A stretch of DNA of 29,868 bases from a virus. The DNA is taken from positions 1 to 29,868 of the IMG/VR virus record IMGVR_UViG_3300022905_000047; one strand, given 5' to 3'. This document shows positions 16,501 through 25,162 of the stretch, one piece after another (position 1 is the stretch's first letter; each line of letters opens with the position of its first letter). The notes under the pieces are model-generated. The model made no database searches and was not told the origin of the DNA. It saw only the letters and a list, made by a program, of their open reading frames with translations. The position numbers and the translations under genes were made by a program.

Positions 16501-17079
16501 ATGTATATGAATTATAAAAATATTTTAAATGCAATTGATCGTTGTGATAATATTTATGATGTAAAGACTATCGTAAATTCTATTAATGATAATCAAGTTC
16601 AAAGTAAAGAATGGTTAATTGAAAACTGCTTTGAGTACTTTGATATGTTTAATGATGCAAAAATACTTATTGCTGCTGGCTGGTATGGTCTTTTAGGTGA
16701 TATGCTTTACCGTGGTGAATATTATTCTGATATTACTATATGTGATATGGATCCGAAGTGTAGAGAATTTGGTAAAAGATTGTATCCACACTTAAAACAT
16801 ATTACACAACGAATGAGTGAGATTGATGTTTCTGATTATGATCAAATCATTTGCACTGCTTGTGAGCATATTAGCGATGATGAATTAAATGAATTTTTAT
16901 CTAAAAAGAAACGTAGTGCTTTAACTGTACTACAAAGTAATGATTACTTCGGAATTGATGGACATATTAATTGTAAAAATTCATTAAAAGACTTTGAAAA
17001 TTCAGTCAATTTACAAATTATAAAGACCTTGGAACTACAAACCGAAAAATACAAACGATTTATGATTATAGGTTACTAA
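16501..17079 (+). CDS. Class I SAM methyltransferase-like protein
   Basis: About 192 residues from the ATG at 16501; ATGs at 16480, 16483 and 16507 are in the same frame. I prefer 16501 or 16507 because the earlier ones would overlap the divergent glycosyltransferase. KILIAAGWYGLLGDML stands at motif I (the SAM glycine loop, here with a GWYG variant), ICDMDP is the acidic end of strand 2, and DYDQIICTACEHISDDEL fits motif IV. LQSNDYFGIDGHINC and the final KRFMIIGY are also seen in a family of marine phage methyltransferases. The substrate is unknown. It is the only + strand gene of the island and is as AT-rich as the rest. No ribosome site is clear. Confidence 0.72.
   Translation: MYMNYKNILNAIDRCDNIYDVKTIVNSINDNQVQSKEWLIENCFEYFDMFNDAKILIAAGWYGLLGDMLYRGEYYSDITICDMDPKCREFGKRLYPHLKHITQRMSEIDVSDYDQIICTACEHISDDELNEFLSKKKRSALTVLQSNDYFGIDGHINCKNSLKDFENSVNLQIIKTLELQTEKYKRFMIIGY
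16551..16558 (-). promoter_or_regulatory. Possible late promoter for the - strand island (CATAAATA)
   Basis: On the - strand this reads CATAAATA, one base off the T4 late consensus at a position that marine T4-like phages are reported (from memory) to tolerate. It lies 57 bases before the ATG of glycosyltransferase A, the same distance as the + strand box at 17092 from its gene. It is inside the methyltransferase coding sequence. Chance occurrence is quite possible. Confidence 0.3.
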
Positions 17080-17091
17080 ACTTATTTAATG

Positions 17092-17099
17092 TATAAATA
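17092..17099 (+). promoter_or_regulatory. T4-type late promoter (TATAAATA)
   Basis: A perfect TATAAATA in the 77-base gap between the methyltransferase gene and the 17157 gene. It resumes + strand late transcription after the island. The predicted leader begins near the G-rich stretch at 17104 and can fold: GGGCGT (17110-17115) with ACGTCC (17123-17128) around a seven-base loop, including one G-U pair. A good AAGGA ribosome site (17146-17150) follows. Confidence 0.7.
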
Positions 17100-17156
17100 G
17101 TTTGGGCAGGGGCGTTATGTATACGTCCGACAAAGAAATCAAACCAAGGACATTTC

Positions 17157-17510
17157 ATGGCCACCTATGAAGAATTTAGCATCGATCAGGGTGCAGACGT
17201 CACCATTGAGCTACAATGTGTTGACATTACCGGCGCAAAGAAAGATTTGTCAGACCACTCGGTTTCTGCCAAAATGAAAAAGAATTACAACAGTGATTCT
17301 GCCGATACTCTTACATTTACCACAGGCATTAGTGCAGACCCCACGGATGGTATTCTAACACTTAGCCTCACAAATACCCAGACAGATACTTTAAAAGCCG
17401 GTAGATATGTTTACGATGTGGAATTGTCCTTCCTTGACAGTTCAGGTGATACCATTATTGAAAGAATCCTTGAAGGTAGAATTCAGGTAACACCATCAGT
17501 CACAAAGTAA
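17157..17510 (+). CDS. Small baseplate/fibre protein, BppU-N-like
   Basis: A 117-residue beta-sandwich-like protein. FSIDQGADVTIELQCVDITG at the start, then DLSDHSVSAKMKKNYNS, LSLTNTQTDTLKAGRYVYDV and IERILEGRIQVTP, follow the pattern of the N-terminal domain of siphophage BppU-type upper baseplate proteins and of short virion proteins that precede long fibres in marine myoviruses. It is first after the late promoter at 17092 and ends seven bases before the large fibre gene. It may be the fibre's attachment or collar protein; this is inferred from order only. Confidence 0.65.
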   Translation: MATYEEFSIDQGADVTIELQCVDITGAKKDLSDHSVSAKMKKNYNSDSADTLTFTTGISADPTDGILTLSLTNTQTDTLKAGRYVYDVELSFLDSSGDTIIERILEGRIQVTPSVTK

Positions 17511-17517
17511 AAATAAT

Positions 17518-20500
17518 ATGGCAATACAAGTTTTAACGACAGGAAGAACAATAGTCAAAAAGATTGTTGTTGGTGTACCATTAACAAAGAATATATCGAC
17601 TGCTGCAAATATTGATAACCTAGTAGGTGTTAATACAAACGGTAAGCTGACGGGTGATATATTATTGTACGATTCGGATGCTGGTGGTAATTACGTCACC
17701 ACGTCACTAGTCAATTTAGTCAGAAGTTACATCAGCGCCGGTGGTGATTTATCATATGATTCCGCCACAGGTGAATTTAGTATTGATGTTGAAGAAATCT
17801 ATTCTGCCCAAAACTTTGATTCTGATTTTATTCTTGCCATCCAAACAATTGATGGTGACCTATTGCCAAACCTGGACAGCACCTATGATTTAGGTAGTCC
17901 AACAAAGAAATGGAAAGAACTACATCTAAGTGGTAATACCATTTACTTGGGTGGTATTAGTCTTGTAGATCAAGCAGGTTCATTTGCAGTAAAAGATTCA
18001 AATGGTGCTCCTGCTCCATTCTCTTTGGATGCAAACACAACAAATGACCTAGCAGAAGGTAGTAATAATCTTTACTATACACATGAACGTGTTACAACGT
18101 TGTTGGATTCTGCAATTGGCGCAGGTACTGGACTTTCATATAATCCAACTACAAACGTATTGGATATTACCAATACTGGTGTTACTGCATCGACCTATGG
18201 TTCTTCTACTCGAATACCAGTATTCTCTGTTAATGCTCAAGGTCAATTAACACTTGCAACCGAGACGAATGTTGCTTCCGTTGAGTCAATTGACTTTGAT
18301 TCCGGCACTGGTAATTTTAATGTTACCACCACAGATGGTCAATCATTCAATACAGTCATTACGCTTGATCCATACACGACAAGTGATTTGGTTGAAGGTA
18401 GTAATCTTTACTATACTCGTGCACGATTTGATTCTGCCTTAGGTGATAACACATCTATTCAAACCATCCGCAGCTACTTGAATGCTGGTGGTGATATGAC
18501 CTATGATGCTAATACTGGTACATTCAGTATTGATGTTGAATTGGTCTATACTGCTGATAATTTTGATTCCGATTTGGATGCTGCCGTCACTGGTGGTGTG
18601 GGTATTAATTATAATACTGCAAATAATACAATCAATATTGACTCTGCAGAACTTGCTGCTTATTTTAGTACAGATAATATCACAGAAGGTGGCAACCTAT
18701 ACTATACCACGGCCCGTGCCGATAGTGATGCAAGACATGCAATCAGTGGTGCTGGTGATATTAGTTATGATCCAAATACTGGTGTTATTAGTATTGATGT
18801 AGAAGAAATCTACACCAAAGCAAATTTTGATTCAGACTTTAATGTCTCTATTGATGAAGCTGCGCTGAATGGTGATGGTCTATCTTATGATGCAGGAACA
18901 AATACTTTAAGCATTACCGCTACTGGTGTTGATTCTGGCACTTACGGTAGTTCGGTTCGAATGCCTGTATTTACAGTCAACGACAGAGGTCAGATTGATA
19001 GCATCGGTACCGTTGCCATTGCAACTGTTACTGATTTTACCTATGATTCTTCCTCAGGCCAGTTAGGAATTAATACCACTGATGGTGATTTATTCACCAC
19101 TGTTGTTACGTTGGATCCATTTACAACAACAACCTTGGCCGAAGGTGACAATCTTTACTATACTACTGCACGTGCAGACAGTGATGCAAAGAATGCCATT
19201 AGTGGCGCAGGCGATATTAGTTATGATCCAGTTACTGGTGTTATTAGTATTGATGTTGAACAGATTTACTCTAAGGCAAATTTTGATAGTGATTTAGGTC
19301 TTGCCCTGGATACTGATGCCGTAACGACCACTGATCTAACAGAAGGCGATAATTTATATTATACCACAGCCCGTGCTGATAGTGCAGCAAAGAATGCTGT
19401 AAGTGCAGTTGATGCTGGTGGTGATGGTAGTTTCTCTTATAATAACGGCACTGGTGTGTTTACCTACACTGGACCATCTGCAGCAGAAACAAGAGCTCAC
19501 TTTACTGGTGGTACTGGTGTTGATATCACAAATGGTGTGGTTTCAATTGATCAAGATGTTGGTATTACATCTGATGTTGTATTTGGAAAGATAACCGTAG
19601 ATTCTGCATCTGTTGGTGGTATTAATTTCAATACAACACCAGGTTCATATTCCAATGTATCTGGTGCCCTATATTGGGATTCAGATCCGCAAAAAGGTTT
19701 GAGTTTTATTCCTACTACTACTGAAGGTAGTACTGAGGTCACAATTAACATTGGACAAGAAAGTCTTATCTATGTCCATAACCAAACAGGCGAAGCCATT
19801 AACAATGGTGACGTTGTTTATATTTCAGGTACTGCTCACGGGACACATCCATCTATATCAAAAGCTCAAGCAAATGGTTCCACATCTGGTACTATTGCAG
19901 TAGCAACTCAAGACATTGTTGATAATGCTCACGGTTATGTCACACGTTTCGGTTTAGTAAGAGATGTTAATACTGGTGGTCTAACTGCCGGCAGTGATGT
20001 ATATCTTTCTAAGGATTCTGCTGGTAAGTGGACAACAACACCAGTAACCGTTGATGCTGGTTACCCAATGCATGTCGGTAAAATTATCCGAGTAGATTCC
20101 TCAACGGGTTCTATTTTGGTAGATCCTTTTACTGAACATTATGAATATTTAAGAATTGAGGATCAATTAATTGTTTCTGGATCAGTTCAAGCATCAACAA
20201 TGCTTATTGATTCTTCTCTTAAATTTACTGATGTTGATTATACACTTCGCCCTGCATGGGACGAAGGTAGAATGTGGTATGATCAAGATGGTAAGACAAT
20301 TGCTTTCCATACGGGTGATTCAGATTATGTGCAATATGTTGGTGAAAGAGAATTTGTAAGAGGTAGAAATAGTTCTGGCACATCCATTCCTAAAGGTACT
20401 CCAGTTTATACAGATGGTGTACATATTCCTGGACATCCTATTCATGGCCATCATCCATTAATCTATTCAGCAGATGCAGCAGTTGATGGCAAGTATGAAG

Positions 20501-22935
20501 TCATTGGTATTACAGCACAAAATATTCCCAATGGTTCACACGGATATGTTTTAACTCGTGGTTGGATCCAGGATATTGATACAACTGCTCTTATTTCTGG
20601 TGAAAGATTCCATTTAGCACCAGGTGGCGGTTTTCAGGCCGTGGCACCAGGATATCCTAACTACCCAATAGACCTTGGTATTGCATTTACTATTGATTCA
20701 GCAAATGCTGGTGGTTCAATTTATGTTGATATCAATAGTCACACACAAGAACAATTAAGAGTTACCGGTAGTGCTAGGATAGATCAGAATCTAACAGTAG
20801 GCGGCAATTTAAATGTTGTCGGTACTACAACTTCTGCAACAACACAAGATATTACGGTTTCATCAAACCTTGTAAAACTCTTGGATGGTAATACACTTGG
20901 TACTTCATATCAAAGTAGTGGTGGGTTGGATGATGCTACATTTATTGGATCGTACAGAGGTGACTCAGATCTATACTATTTTGTAAGAATAGTTTCTGCT
21001 GATTCCAGTGGCGATGTTATTGAATGGGGTATCTCAGATTCCGATCAGATGTCATACGGTTCATTTAATGGTACCTATGGATATGGTGCTGGATTTGATT
21101 CAGCCAATGGTCTTACTACTTGGAATTTAATCAGTAATGGATTAACTGCGGCACTAAGAAATAATATTTCTGTACAATTCATTAACGAAACTGGTCACCA
21201 AGTTTCTGATGTTTGGAATGCAAACCCAACTGAATTGAATCTTGATCTCGGTCTTGTTGGTAATTATAACGAGACTGGCCCTGGTGGTATTAAATACGCC
21301 GGTTTATATAGAAGTGCAACTGATGGCCGTTGGAGATTCTTTGATGGTTTGACTCAGAACCTTGATGGCGCTACTGTTACCATTTCTGATTCTGATGGAT
21401 TTGCATTATCTAGTGTTCAGGCAAATACTTTCTACGGTTCACTAAGTGGTAATGCATCAAGTGCAACCACGGCAACACAACTTACAACAGGTAGATCATT
21501 TAGTTTAACTGGTGATATTACAGCAACTGGTGTATCATTTGATGGTACTGGCAACGTCCAACTTACCACCGTATATAATCCAGGTTCTATTGTTAATGCT
21601 GATATTAATGCTACTGCAGATATTGTTGATACTAAACTTGCTACAATTAGTACTGCAGGTAAAGTTCAGAACTCTGCCACAACGGCAACTGCTCTGAACA
21701 CAGGTTCAGCAATTGTTACACGTGATGCTAGTGGTAATTTTGCGGCAGGTAATATTACTGCGTCATTAACTGGTACTGCATCAAACGCATCCTTGTTGAA
21801 TAACCAAAATGGTGCGTATTACTTAAATTATACTAACTTTACAAATGTTCCTATCAATGTAACTACATTTGTAAACGATGCCAATTATCTGGATAGTACC
21901 ACTGTACAAGGGGTTATTAATTCAGCATACATTAATGGGTTGGTTGATAGTGTTGGTAACGCAACAAATGCGGCTAAGTTGAACAATCAAGCACCATCAT
22001 TTTATCTTGATTATAATAATTTTACCAATACACCAACAATACCATCATTCGGCAATGATTATGTTGATTCTGCAAGTGTAAGTGCAATTATTACGTCAGA
22101 TGTGGATGCGGCATTTATTAACGCATTGACAATTGATGCTGATACACTCGGTGGTCAGAATAGTGCTTATCATTTAGATTATAATAACTTTACCAATACA
22201 CCTAGTAATATTAGTACATTTGTAAATGATGCTAACTATCTGGATAGTACCACTGTTCAGGGGGTTATTAATTCTGCTTATATAAATGCTTTGGTTGATA
22301 GTGTTGATAACGCCACCAATGCGCTGATTTCAAATCAAGTTACGTTAACAAATACAAGCACATCAGCCAGTTTTTATATACCGTTTGCTAATGGCAACTC
22401 AACAGGTAATTATGCATTAGGTGTAGATACAAATCTTTTTTACAACCCTCACTTAAACTTTTTGTCCGCTGGTACTTTTATTGGTTCAATTTCTGGAACT
22501 TTTGCATCTTTTAGTAGTTATGTATCATTAAATGGTGATAATGATTACATTAGATGGGGAGCCGATATCGACGCAAGGATGTTCTACGACGGTGTCAACA
22601 ACACCTTTGAAATGGAGCTTGAGGCTGATGCCACAAGTTTCATCATTACTGATAATGGCACAACCAAGTTTACATTTGATAAGGCAACAAGTAATTTAAC
22701 GGCTTCAACATTTACTGGTAATGCTACCAATGCGCTGAAATTAGACAGTCAAGACGGTAGTTATTATTTAAATTATAACAACTTTACCAATACGCCGACG
22801 ATACCATCATTCGGTAATGATTACGTTGATTCGGCTCAAGTAGTTGCACTTGTTGATAGTGATTACGTACAAGCAAGAGCTATTGAAGCAGATCCTGTTG
22901 GCACAGCAGTAGCAATGGCCATTGCACTTGGATAA
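17518..22935 (+). CDS. Giant repetitive tail fibre
   Basis: A 1,805-residue fibre. Residues 1-55 form a head (TTGRTIVKKIVVGVPLTKNI). Residues about 75-660 carry four GGD-YD--TG--SIDVE-(I/V)Y---NFDSD units and five (D/N/T)(L/I)-EG-N-LYYT--R units. Two copies of a compact domain follow, about 748-888 and 944-1081, each with a G-VVY or GTPVY--G, GTHP or GHHP, GYV and DVYLSK or ERFHLAP pattern. A shaft of NASSATTAT and YYLNY-NFTN repeats leads to VGTAVAMAIALG. There is no S74 autoprotease box, so trimerisation may need separate helpers. It is probably a side or long fibre that contacts the host. No ribosome site is clear, so coupling to the preceding gene is possible. Confidence 0.8.
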   Translation: MAIQVLTTGRTIVKKIVVGVPLTKNISTAANIDNLVGVNTNGKLTGDILLYDSDAGGNYVTTSLVNLVRSYISAGGDLSYDSATGEFSIDVEEIYSAQNFDSDFILAIQTIDGDLLPNLDSTYDLGSPTKKWKELHLSGNTIYLGGISLVDQAGSFAVKDSNGAPAPFSLDANTTNDLAEGSNNLYYTHERVTTLLDSAIGAGTGLSYNPTTNVLDITNTGVTASTYGSSTRIPVFSVNAQGQLTLATETNVASVESIDFDSGTGNFNVTTTDGQSFNTVITLDPYTTSDLVEGSNLYYTRARFDSALGDNTSIQTIRSYLNAGGDMTYDANTGTFSIDVELVYTADNFDSDLDAAVTGGVGINYNTANNTINIDSAELAAYFSTDNITEGGNLYYTTARADSDARHAISGAGDISYDPNTGVISIDVEEIYTKANFDSDFNVSIDEAALNGDGLSYDAGTNTLSITATGVDSGTYGSSVRMPVFTVNDRGQIDSIGTVAIATVTDFTYDSSSGQLGINTTDGDLFTTVVTLDPFTTTTLAEGDNLYYTTARADSDAKNAISGAGDISYDPVTGVISIDVEQIYSKANFDSDLGLALDTDAVTTTDLTEGDNLYYTTARADSAAKNAVSAVDAGGDGSFSYNNGTGVFTYTGPSAAETRAHFTGGTGVDITNGVVSIDQDVGITSDVVFGKITVDSASVGGINFNTTPGSYSNVSGALYWDSDPQKGLSFIPTTTEGSTEVTINIGQESLIYVHNQTGEAINNGDVVYISGTAHGTHPSISKAQANGSTSGTIAVATQDIVDNAHGYVTRFGLVRDVNTGGLTAGSDVYLSKDSAGKWTTTPVTVDAGYPMHVGKIIRVDSSTGSILVDPFTEHYEYLRIEDQLIVSGSVQASTMLIDSSLKFTDVDYTLRPAWDEGRMWYDQDGKTIAFHTGDSDYVQYVGEREFVRGRNSSGTSIPKGTPVYTDGVHIPGHPIHGHHPLIYSADAAVDGKYEVIGITAQNIPNGSHGYVLTRGWIQDIDTTALISGERFHLAPGGGFQAVAPGYPNYPIDLGIAFTIDSANAGGSIYVDINSHTQEQLRVTGSARIDQNLTVGGNLNVVGTTTSATTQDITVSSNLVKLLDGNTLGTSYQSSGGLDDATFIGSYRGDSDLYYFVRIVSADSSGDVIEWGISDSDQMSYGSFNGTYGYGAGFDSANGLTTWNLISNGLTAALRNNISVQFINETGHQVSDVWNANPTELNLDLGLVGNYNETGPGGIKYAGLYRSATDGRWRFFDGLTQNLDGATVTISDSDGFALSSVQANTFYGSLSGNASSATTATQLTTGRSFSLTGDITATGVSFDGTGNVQLTTVYNPGSIVNADINATADIVDTKLATISTAGKVQNSATTATALNTGSAIVTRDASGNFAAGNITASLTGTASNASLLNNQNGAYYLNYTNFTNVPINVTTFVNDANYLDSTTVQGVINSAYINGLVDSVGNATNAAKLNNQAPSFYLDYNNFTNTPTIPSFGNDYVDSASVSAIITSDVDAAFINALTIDADTLGGQNSAYHLDYNNFTNTPSNISTFVNDANYLDSTTVQGVINSAYINALVDSVDNATNALISNQVTLTNTSTSASFYIPFANGNSTGNYALGVDTNLFYNPHLNFLSAGTFIGSISGTFASFSSYVSLNGDNDYIRWGADIDARMFYDGVNNTFEMELEADATSFIITDNGTTKFTFDKATSNLTASTFTGNATNALKLDSQDGSYYLNYNNFTNTPTIPSFGNDYVDSAQVVALVDSDYVQARAIEADPVGTAVAMAIALG
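18046..19390 (+). repeat. Direct repeats in the fibre head-proximal shaft
   Basis: Five DNA copies encoding EG-NLYYT units lie near 18046, 18384, 18673, 19132 and 19333. Units encoding GGD-YD--TG--SIDVE lie near 18484, 18751 and 19207, with another at 17739. The longest match is about 18700-18840 against 19158-19294, which share most bases, including GATATTAGTTATGATCCA. They look like in-frame duplications. Confidence 0.75.
20419..20460 (+). other. His-rich HxH segment of the fibre
   Basis: Encodes VHIPGHPIHGHHPL in the second copy of the duplicated domain. Closely spaced histidines (including HGH) in a trimeric fibre could bind metal along the axis, as HxH repeats do in the T4 gp37 tip. The first domain copy has only AHGTHP. 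Confidence 0.3.
21865..22320 (+). repeat. Duplicated ~105-bp unit in the distal fibre
   Basis: Bases 21865-21969 and 22216-22320 are nearly the same and encode TFVNDANYLDSTTVQGVIN and the following SAYIN-LVDSV. A second pair, 22011-22074 and 22773-22836, encodes YNNFTNTPTIPSFGNDYVDS; a shorter copy starts at 22179. Many differences are at third codon positions, so the duplications are old or under protein-level selection. Confidence 0.75.
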
Positions 22936-22938
22936 ATA
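22931..22938 (+). promoter_or_regulatory. Possible late promoter variant (GATAAATA)
   Basis: GATAAATA spans the end of the fibre gene and lies 15 bases before the next ATG. It differs from the T4 late consensus only at the first base. The predicted transcript start falls beside the AAGGAA ribosome site (22942-22947), which leaves a very short leader and makes the call weak. Confidence 0.3.
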
Positions 22939-22953
22939 ATAAAAGGAAATCAT

Positions 22954-23274
22954 ATGGCAAATACATTTAAAAATTATGCAACTGCTGGTGTCGGGACTTC
23001 ACCGTCTACAATACTCACGGCAAGTGCAAACACAACGGTAATTGGTTACTCAATTGCCAATGTGACGGGAACCACTATTACGGCATCCGTGATAGTTACC
23101 GCAGGCGGCACGGATTGTTACCTTATTAAGGATGCGCTTGTTCCCGCAGGTGGTGCTTTAATTCCCATCGGTGGTGATCAAAAACTTGTACTGGAAATTG
23201 GTGATGTGATTAAGGTATCTACGAATACCGCAGCATCGGCCGATGTTATTATGAGTGTATTGGAGATAACTTAA
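22954..23274 (+). CDS. Small virion protein of the fibre region
   Basis: A 106-residue beta-rich protein with a clear AAGGAA ribosome site. MANTFKNYATAGVGTSPSTI, then NTTVIGYSIANVTGTTITAS, DCYLIKDALVPAGGALIPIG and LEIGDVIKVSTN, are recognisable elements of a small phage protein common beside fibres in marine phages. The pattern suggests a single jelly-roll or beta-sandwich domain, perhaps a cap or joint. Its stop overlaps the next ATG (TAATG). Confidence 0.65.
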   Translation: MANTFKNYATAGVGTSPSTILTASANTTVIGYSIANVTGTTITASVIVTAGGTDCYLIKDALVPAGGALIPIGGDQKLVLEIGDVIKVSTNTAASADVIMSVLEIT

Positions 23275-24014
23275 TGTCTTATATTGGATCATCTGCTGCA
23301 ATTATACCAGTTGCATTCTCTTCACTCAATTCACAATCATTTAATGGTGATGATTCATCAGTTGACTTTACGTTAAATCGTGCTGTACTGAATGCAAAAC
23401 AGATTGAGGTATTGGTCAACAACGTTCAGCAATCACCCTATGATGGTTCATATTCTGTATTTAATACAACACTAACATTTTCAGAAGCACCATCCACGGG
23501 CGTGTCAAATATCTATGTTAATTATAGAGACCAATCCGTAGGTACAATTATTGACGAAACTGCTTATAGAAAAGGTGAGGTTGATTCACTTATAGGTAGT
23601 ATTGACCTATCAAGCCGAGTAGCAAAAACTGGCGATACTATGTCAGGCACACTAATTATCAATGGTGAACTCTTTGTAAATAACAATGAAGTTAACCTTG
23701 ATGATTTGCAGAGTCTTACTTGGGGCGATGGATCCGTACAAGTACGAGGTAATGGTACAGCAGAAACTTTAGAATTAAGAACTGCTGCCACAACACGGCT
23801 TTACGTTACACCAACAGGTGATATTGGTCTGGGCACCCCAACACCAGAACGAACATTGGATGTCGTCGGTCATATTTCAAACCGTGGACTTTATTTTAAC
23901 CCTAATACAATTGATAGTGATGTGTTTATTGACTCGGACCGGAACGCAATGATGGTTGGTCCAGTCACTATAAATAGCACTATAACCATCAATGGTACAT
24001 TTACGGTAGTATAA
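23274..24014 (+). CDS. Short tail fibre with NAM--GP tip
   Basis: A 246-residue protein built of modules. Residues 1-85 (MSYIGSSAAIIPVAFSSLNS, FNGDDSSVDFTLNRAV, ISVYVNYRDQ-like end) form the head found on many marine phage fibres. A short GDTMSGTLIINGEL collar near 125 and a DIGLGTPTPERTLDVVGHIS segment near 185 are typical of trimeric fibres. The C-terminus (DRNAMMVGPVTINSTITI) is the tip module that reappears in the genes at 26175 and 26664. No chaperone domain is present. Confidence 0.68.
   Translation: MSYIGSSAAIIPVAFSSLNSQSFNGDDSSVDFTLNRAVLNAKQIEVLVNNVQQSPYDGSYSVFNTTLTFSEAPSTGVSNIYVNYRDQSVGTIIDETAYRKGEVDSLIGSIDLSSRVAKTGDTMSGTLIINGELFVNNNEVNLDDLQSLTWGDGSVQVRGNGTAETLELRTAATTRLYVTPTGDIGLGTPTPERTLDVVGHISNRGLYFNPNTIDSDVFIDSDRNAMMVGPVTINSTITINGTFTVV
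23969..23976 (+). promoter_or_regulatory. Possible internal late promoter (TATAAATA)
   Basis: A perfect TATAAATA in the last codons of the 23274 gene, 44 bases before the ATG at 24021, where the first paralog of the tip array begins. It encodes part of TINST, so it may be chance. Confidence 0.3.
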
Positions 24015-24020
24015 GAATAT

Positions 24021-24617
24021 ATGGCAAGTGAAATAACAGTACAAACAATCAGAGGTCCGGCCTCTGGTGCGAATGCAAATAAGATTTTAATTCCTGCCGG
24101 ACAGACACTCGATGCGAGTAGTGGATTTATTCCTCCTGCAGGTAGTGTGTTGCAGGTTGTTCAGGGTTATCTGGGAACAACTGCTTCAGCCTCTACTAGT
24201 TCTAATACAACAGTAGACACTGGACTACAAGCAAGTATTACGCCATCTAGCGCAAGCTCAAAAATATTAGTTCAATACAATGTATTTTTAGGTCAATACG
24301 ACTCATACAATATGTTTGTTCGTATTTTAAGAGATTCAACATATATAGGAAACGGAACATCAGAAGGTGGAAGACCAGTTGGGAACGCGGTTGCAAACAA
24401 CTACCATTCAACTAATGATGGATATTCAATAGCTCCAACTTCAAACGTTTATTTAGACAGCCCAAACACTACATCTAGTATAACTTATAAGATACAAATG
24501 GGCTGTTATGGTGGGAATCTTGTTTATATCAATAGATCGCGTATTTTTCAACTTTTGATAGGAGACTACGACACAATTCCCTTATCCACAATAACACTTA
24601 TGGAGATTGCAGGATGA
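24021..24617 (+). CDS. Fibre-tip paralog 1 (AGSV-QVV / MEIAG family)
   Basis: A 198-residue member of a family present four times here. Shared landmarks are AGSVLQVVQ (near 40), ITPSSASSKILV (near 73), a central variable part, LDSPNTTSSITYKIQ (near 144) and the end ITLMEIAG. The N-terminal 35 residues (EITVQTIRGPASGANANKI) differ from the other copies and are a common head of marine phage fibres. The pattern (conserved frame, variable middle) suits a receptor-binding or decoration domain with beta-sandwich fold; this is an inference. The stop overlaps the next ATG. Confidence 0.68.
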   Translation: MASEITVQTIRGPASGANANKILIPAGQTLDASSGFIPPAGSVLQVVQGYLGTTASASTSSNTTVDTGLQASITPSSASSKILVQYNVFLGQYDSYNMFVRILRDSTYIGNGTSEGGRPVGNAVANNYHSTNDGYSIAPTSNVYLDSPNTTSSITYKIQMGCYGGNLVYINRSRIFQLLIGDYDTIPLSTITLMEIAG

Positions 24618-25162
24618 GTATCGCATATGTAAATCAAATTCTTCCTAAGGACACAGCACAGGTTTCCATTCCTAACTTCGCTCCTATTGCGGGTAGTGTG
24701 ATTCAGGTTGTTAGTGTAACTAAGACAGATACATTCACTACAACCAGCGGAAGTATGGTGGATATTACCGGTTTATCAGCCACAATTACACCATCATCCT
24801 CTAGTAGCAAGATTCTTATTACCGGTAGTGTTTGTTGGGGCAATAGTGACGCTGCTGCTCCTTATTTGGCCGCGATGCAACTTGTAAGAAATTCAACAGC
24901 TATTTGTATTGCTGATGCAGACGGTTCTCGTGGTCGCTTCACAATAGGCGCTCAGGGTATTTGTAATACTGACAATACAGTATTTGCTCCACTGAACTTT
25001 TTAGATTCCCCAGCAACTACATCCGCAACTACATACAAAATGCAGGGACAAGTGGAAAGCGGTAGGACTTTATGGATTAACAAAAGTGCTGAAACTGACG
25101 GTAATCAGCCTATTTCTGGGCGCTTTGTTTCAACCATTACAGTTATGGAGATTGCAGGATGA
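24614..25162 (+). CDS. Fibre-tip paralog 2 (AGSV-QVV / MEIAG family)
   Basis: A 182-residue paralog. It has AGSVIQVVS, a TTSGSMVDITGLSATITPSS strand pair, SSSKILITG, LDSPATTSATTYKMQ and ITVMEIAG. Its N-terminus is short (MSIAYVNQILPKDTAQVSIP) and unlike that of paralog 1. Residues about 75-135, between the conserved blocks, differ fully in sequence from the other copies, as expected for a diversified binding surface. It starts inside the last codons of paralog 1 and ends in the same junction box. Confidence 0.68.
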   Translation: MSIAYVNQILPKDTAQVSIPNFAPIAGSVIQVVSVTKTDTFTTTSGSMVDITGLSATITPSSSSSKILITGSVCWGNSDAAAPYLAAMQLVRNSTAICIADADGSRGRFTIGAQGICNTDNTVFAPLNFLDSPATTSATTYKMQGQVESGRTLWINKSAETDGNQPISGRFVSTITVMEIAG

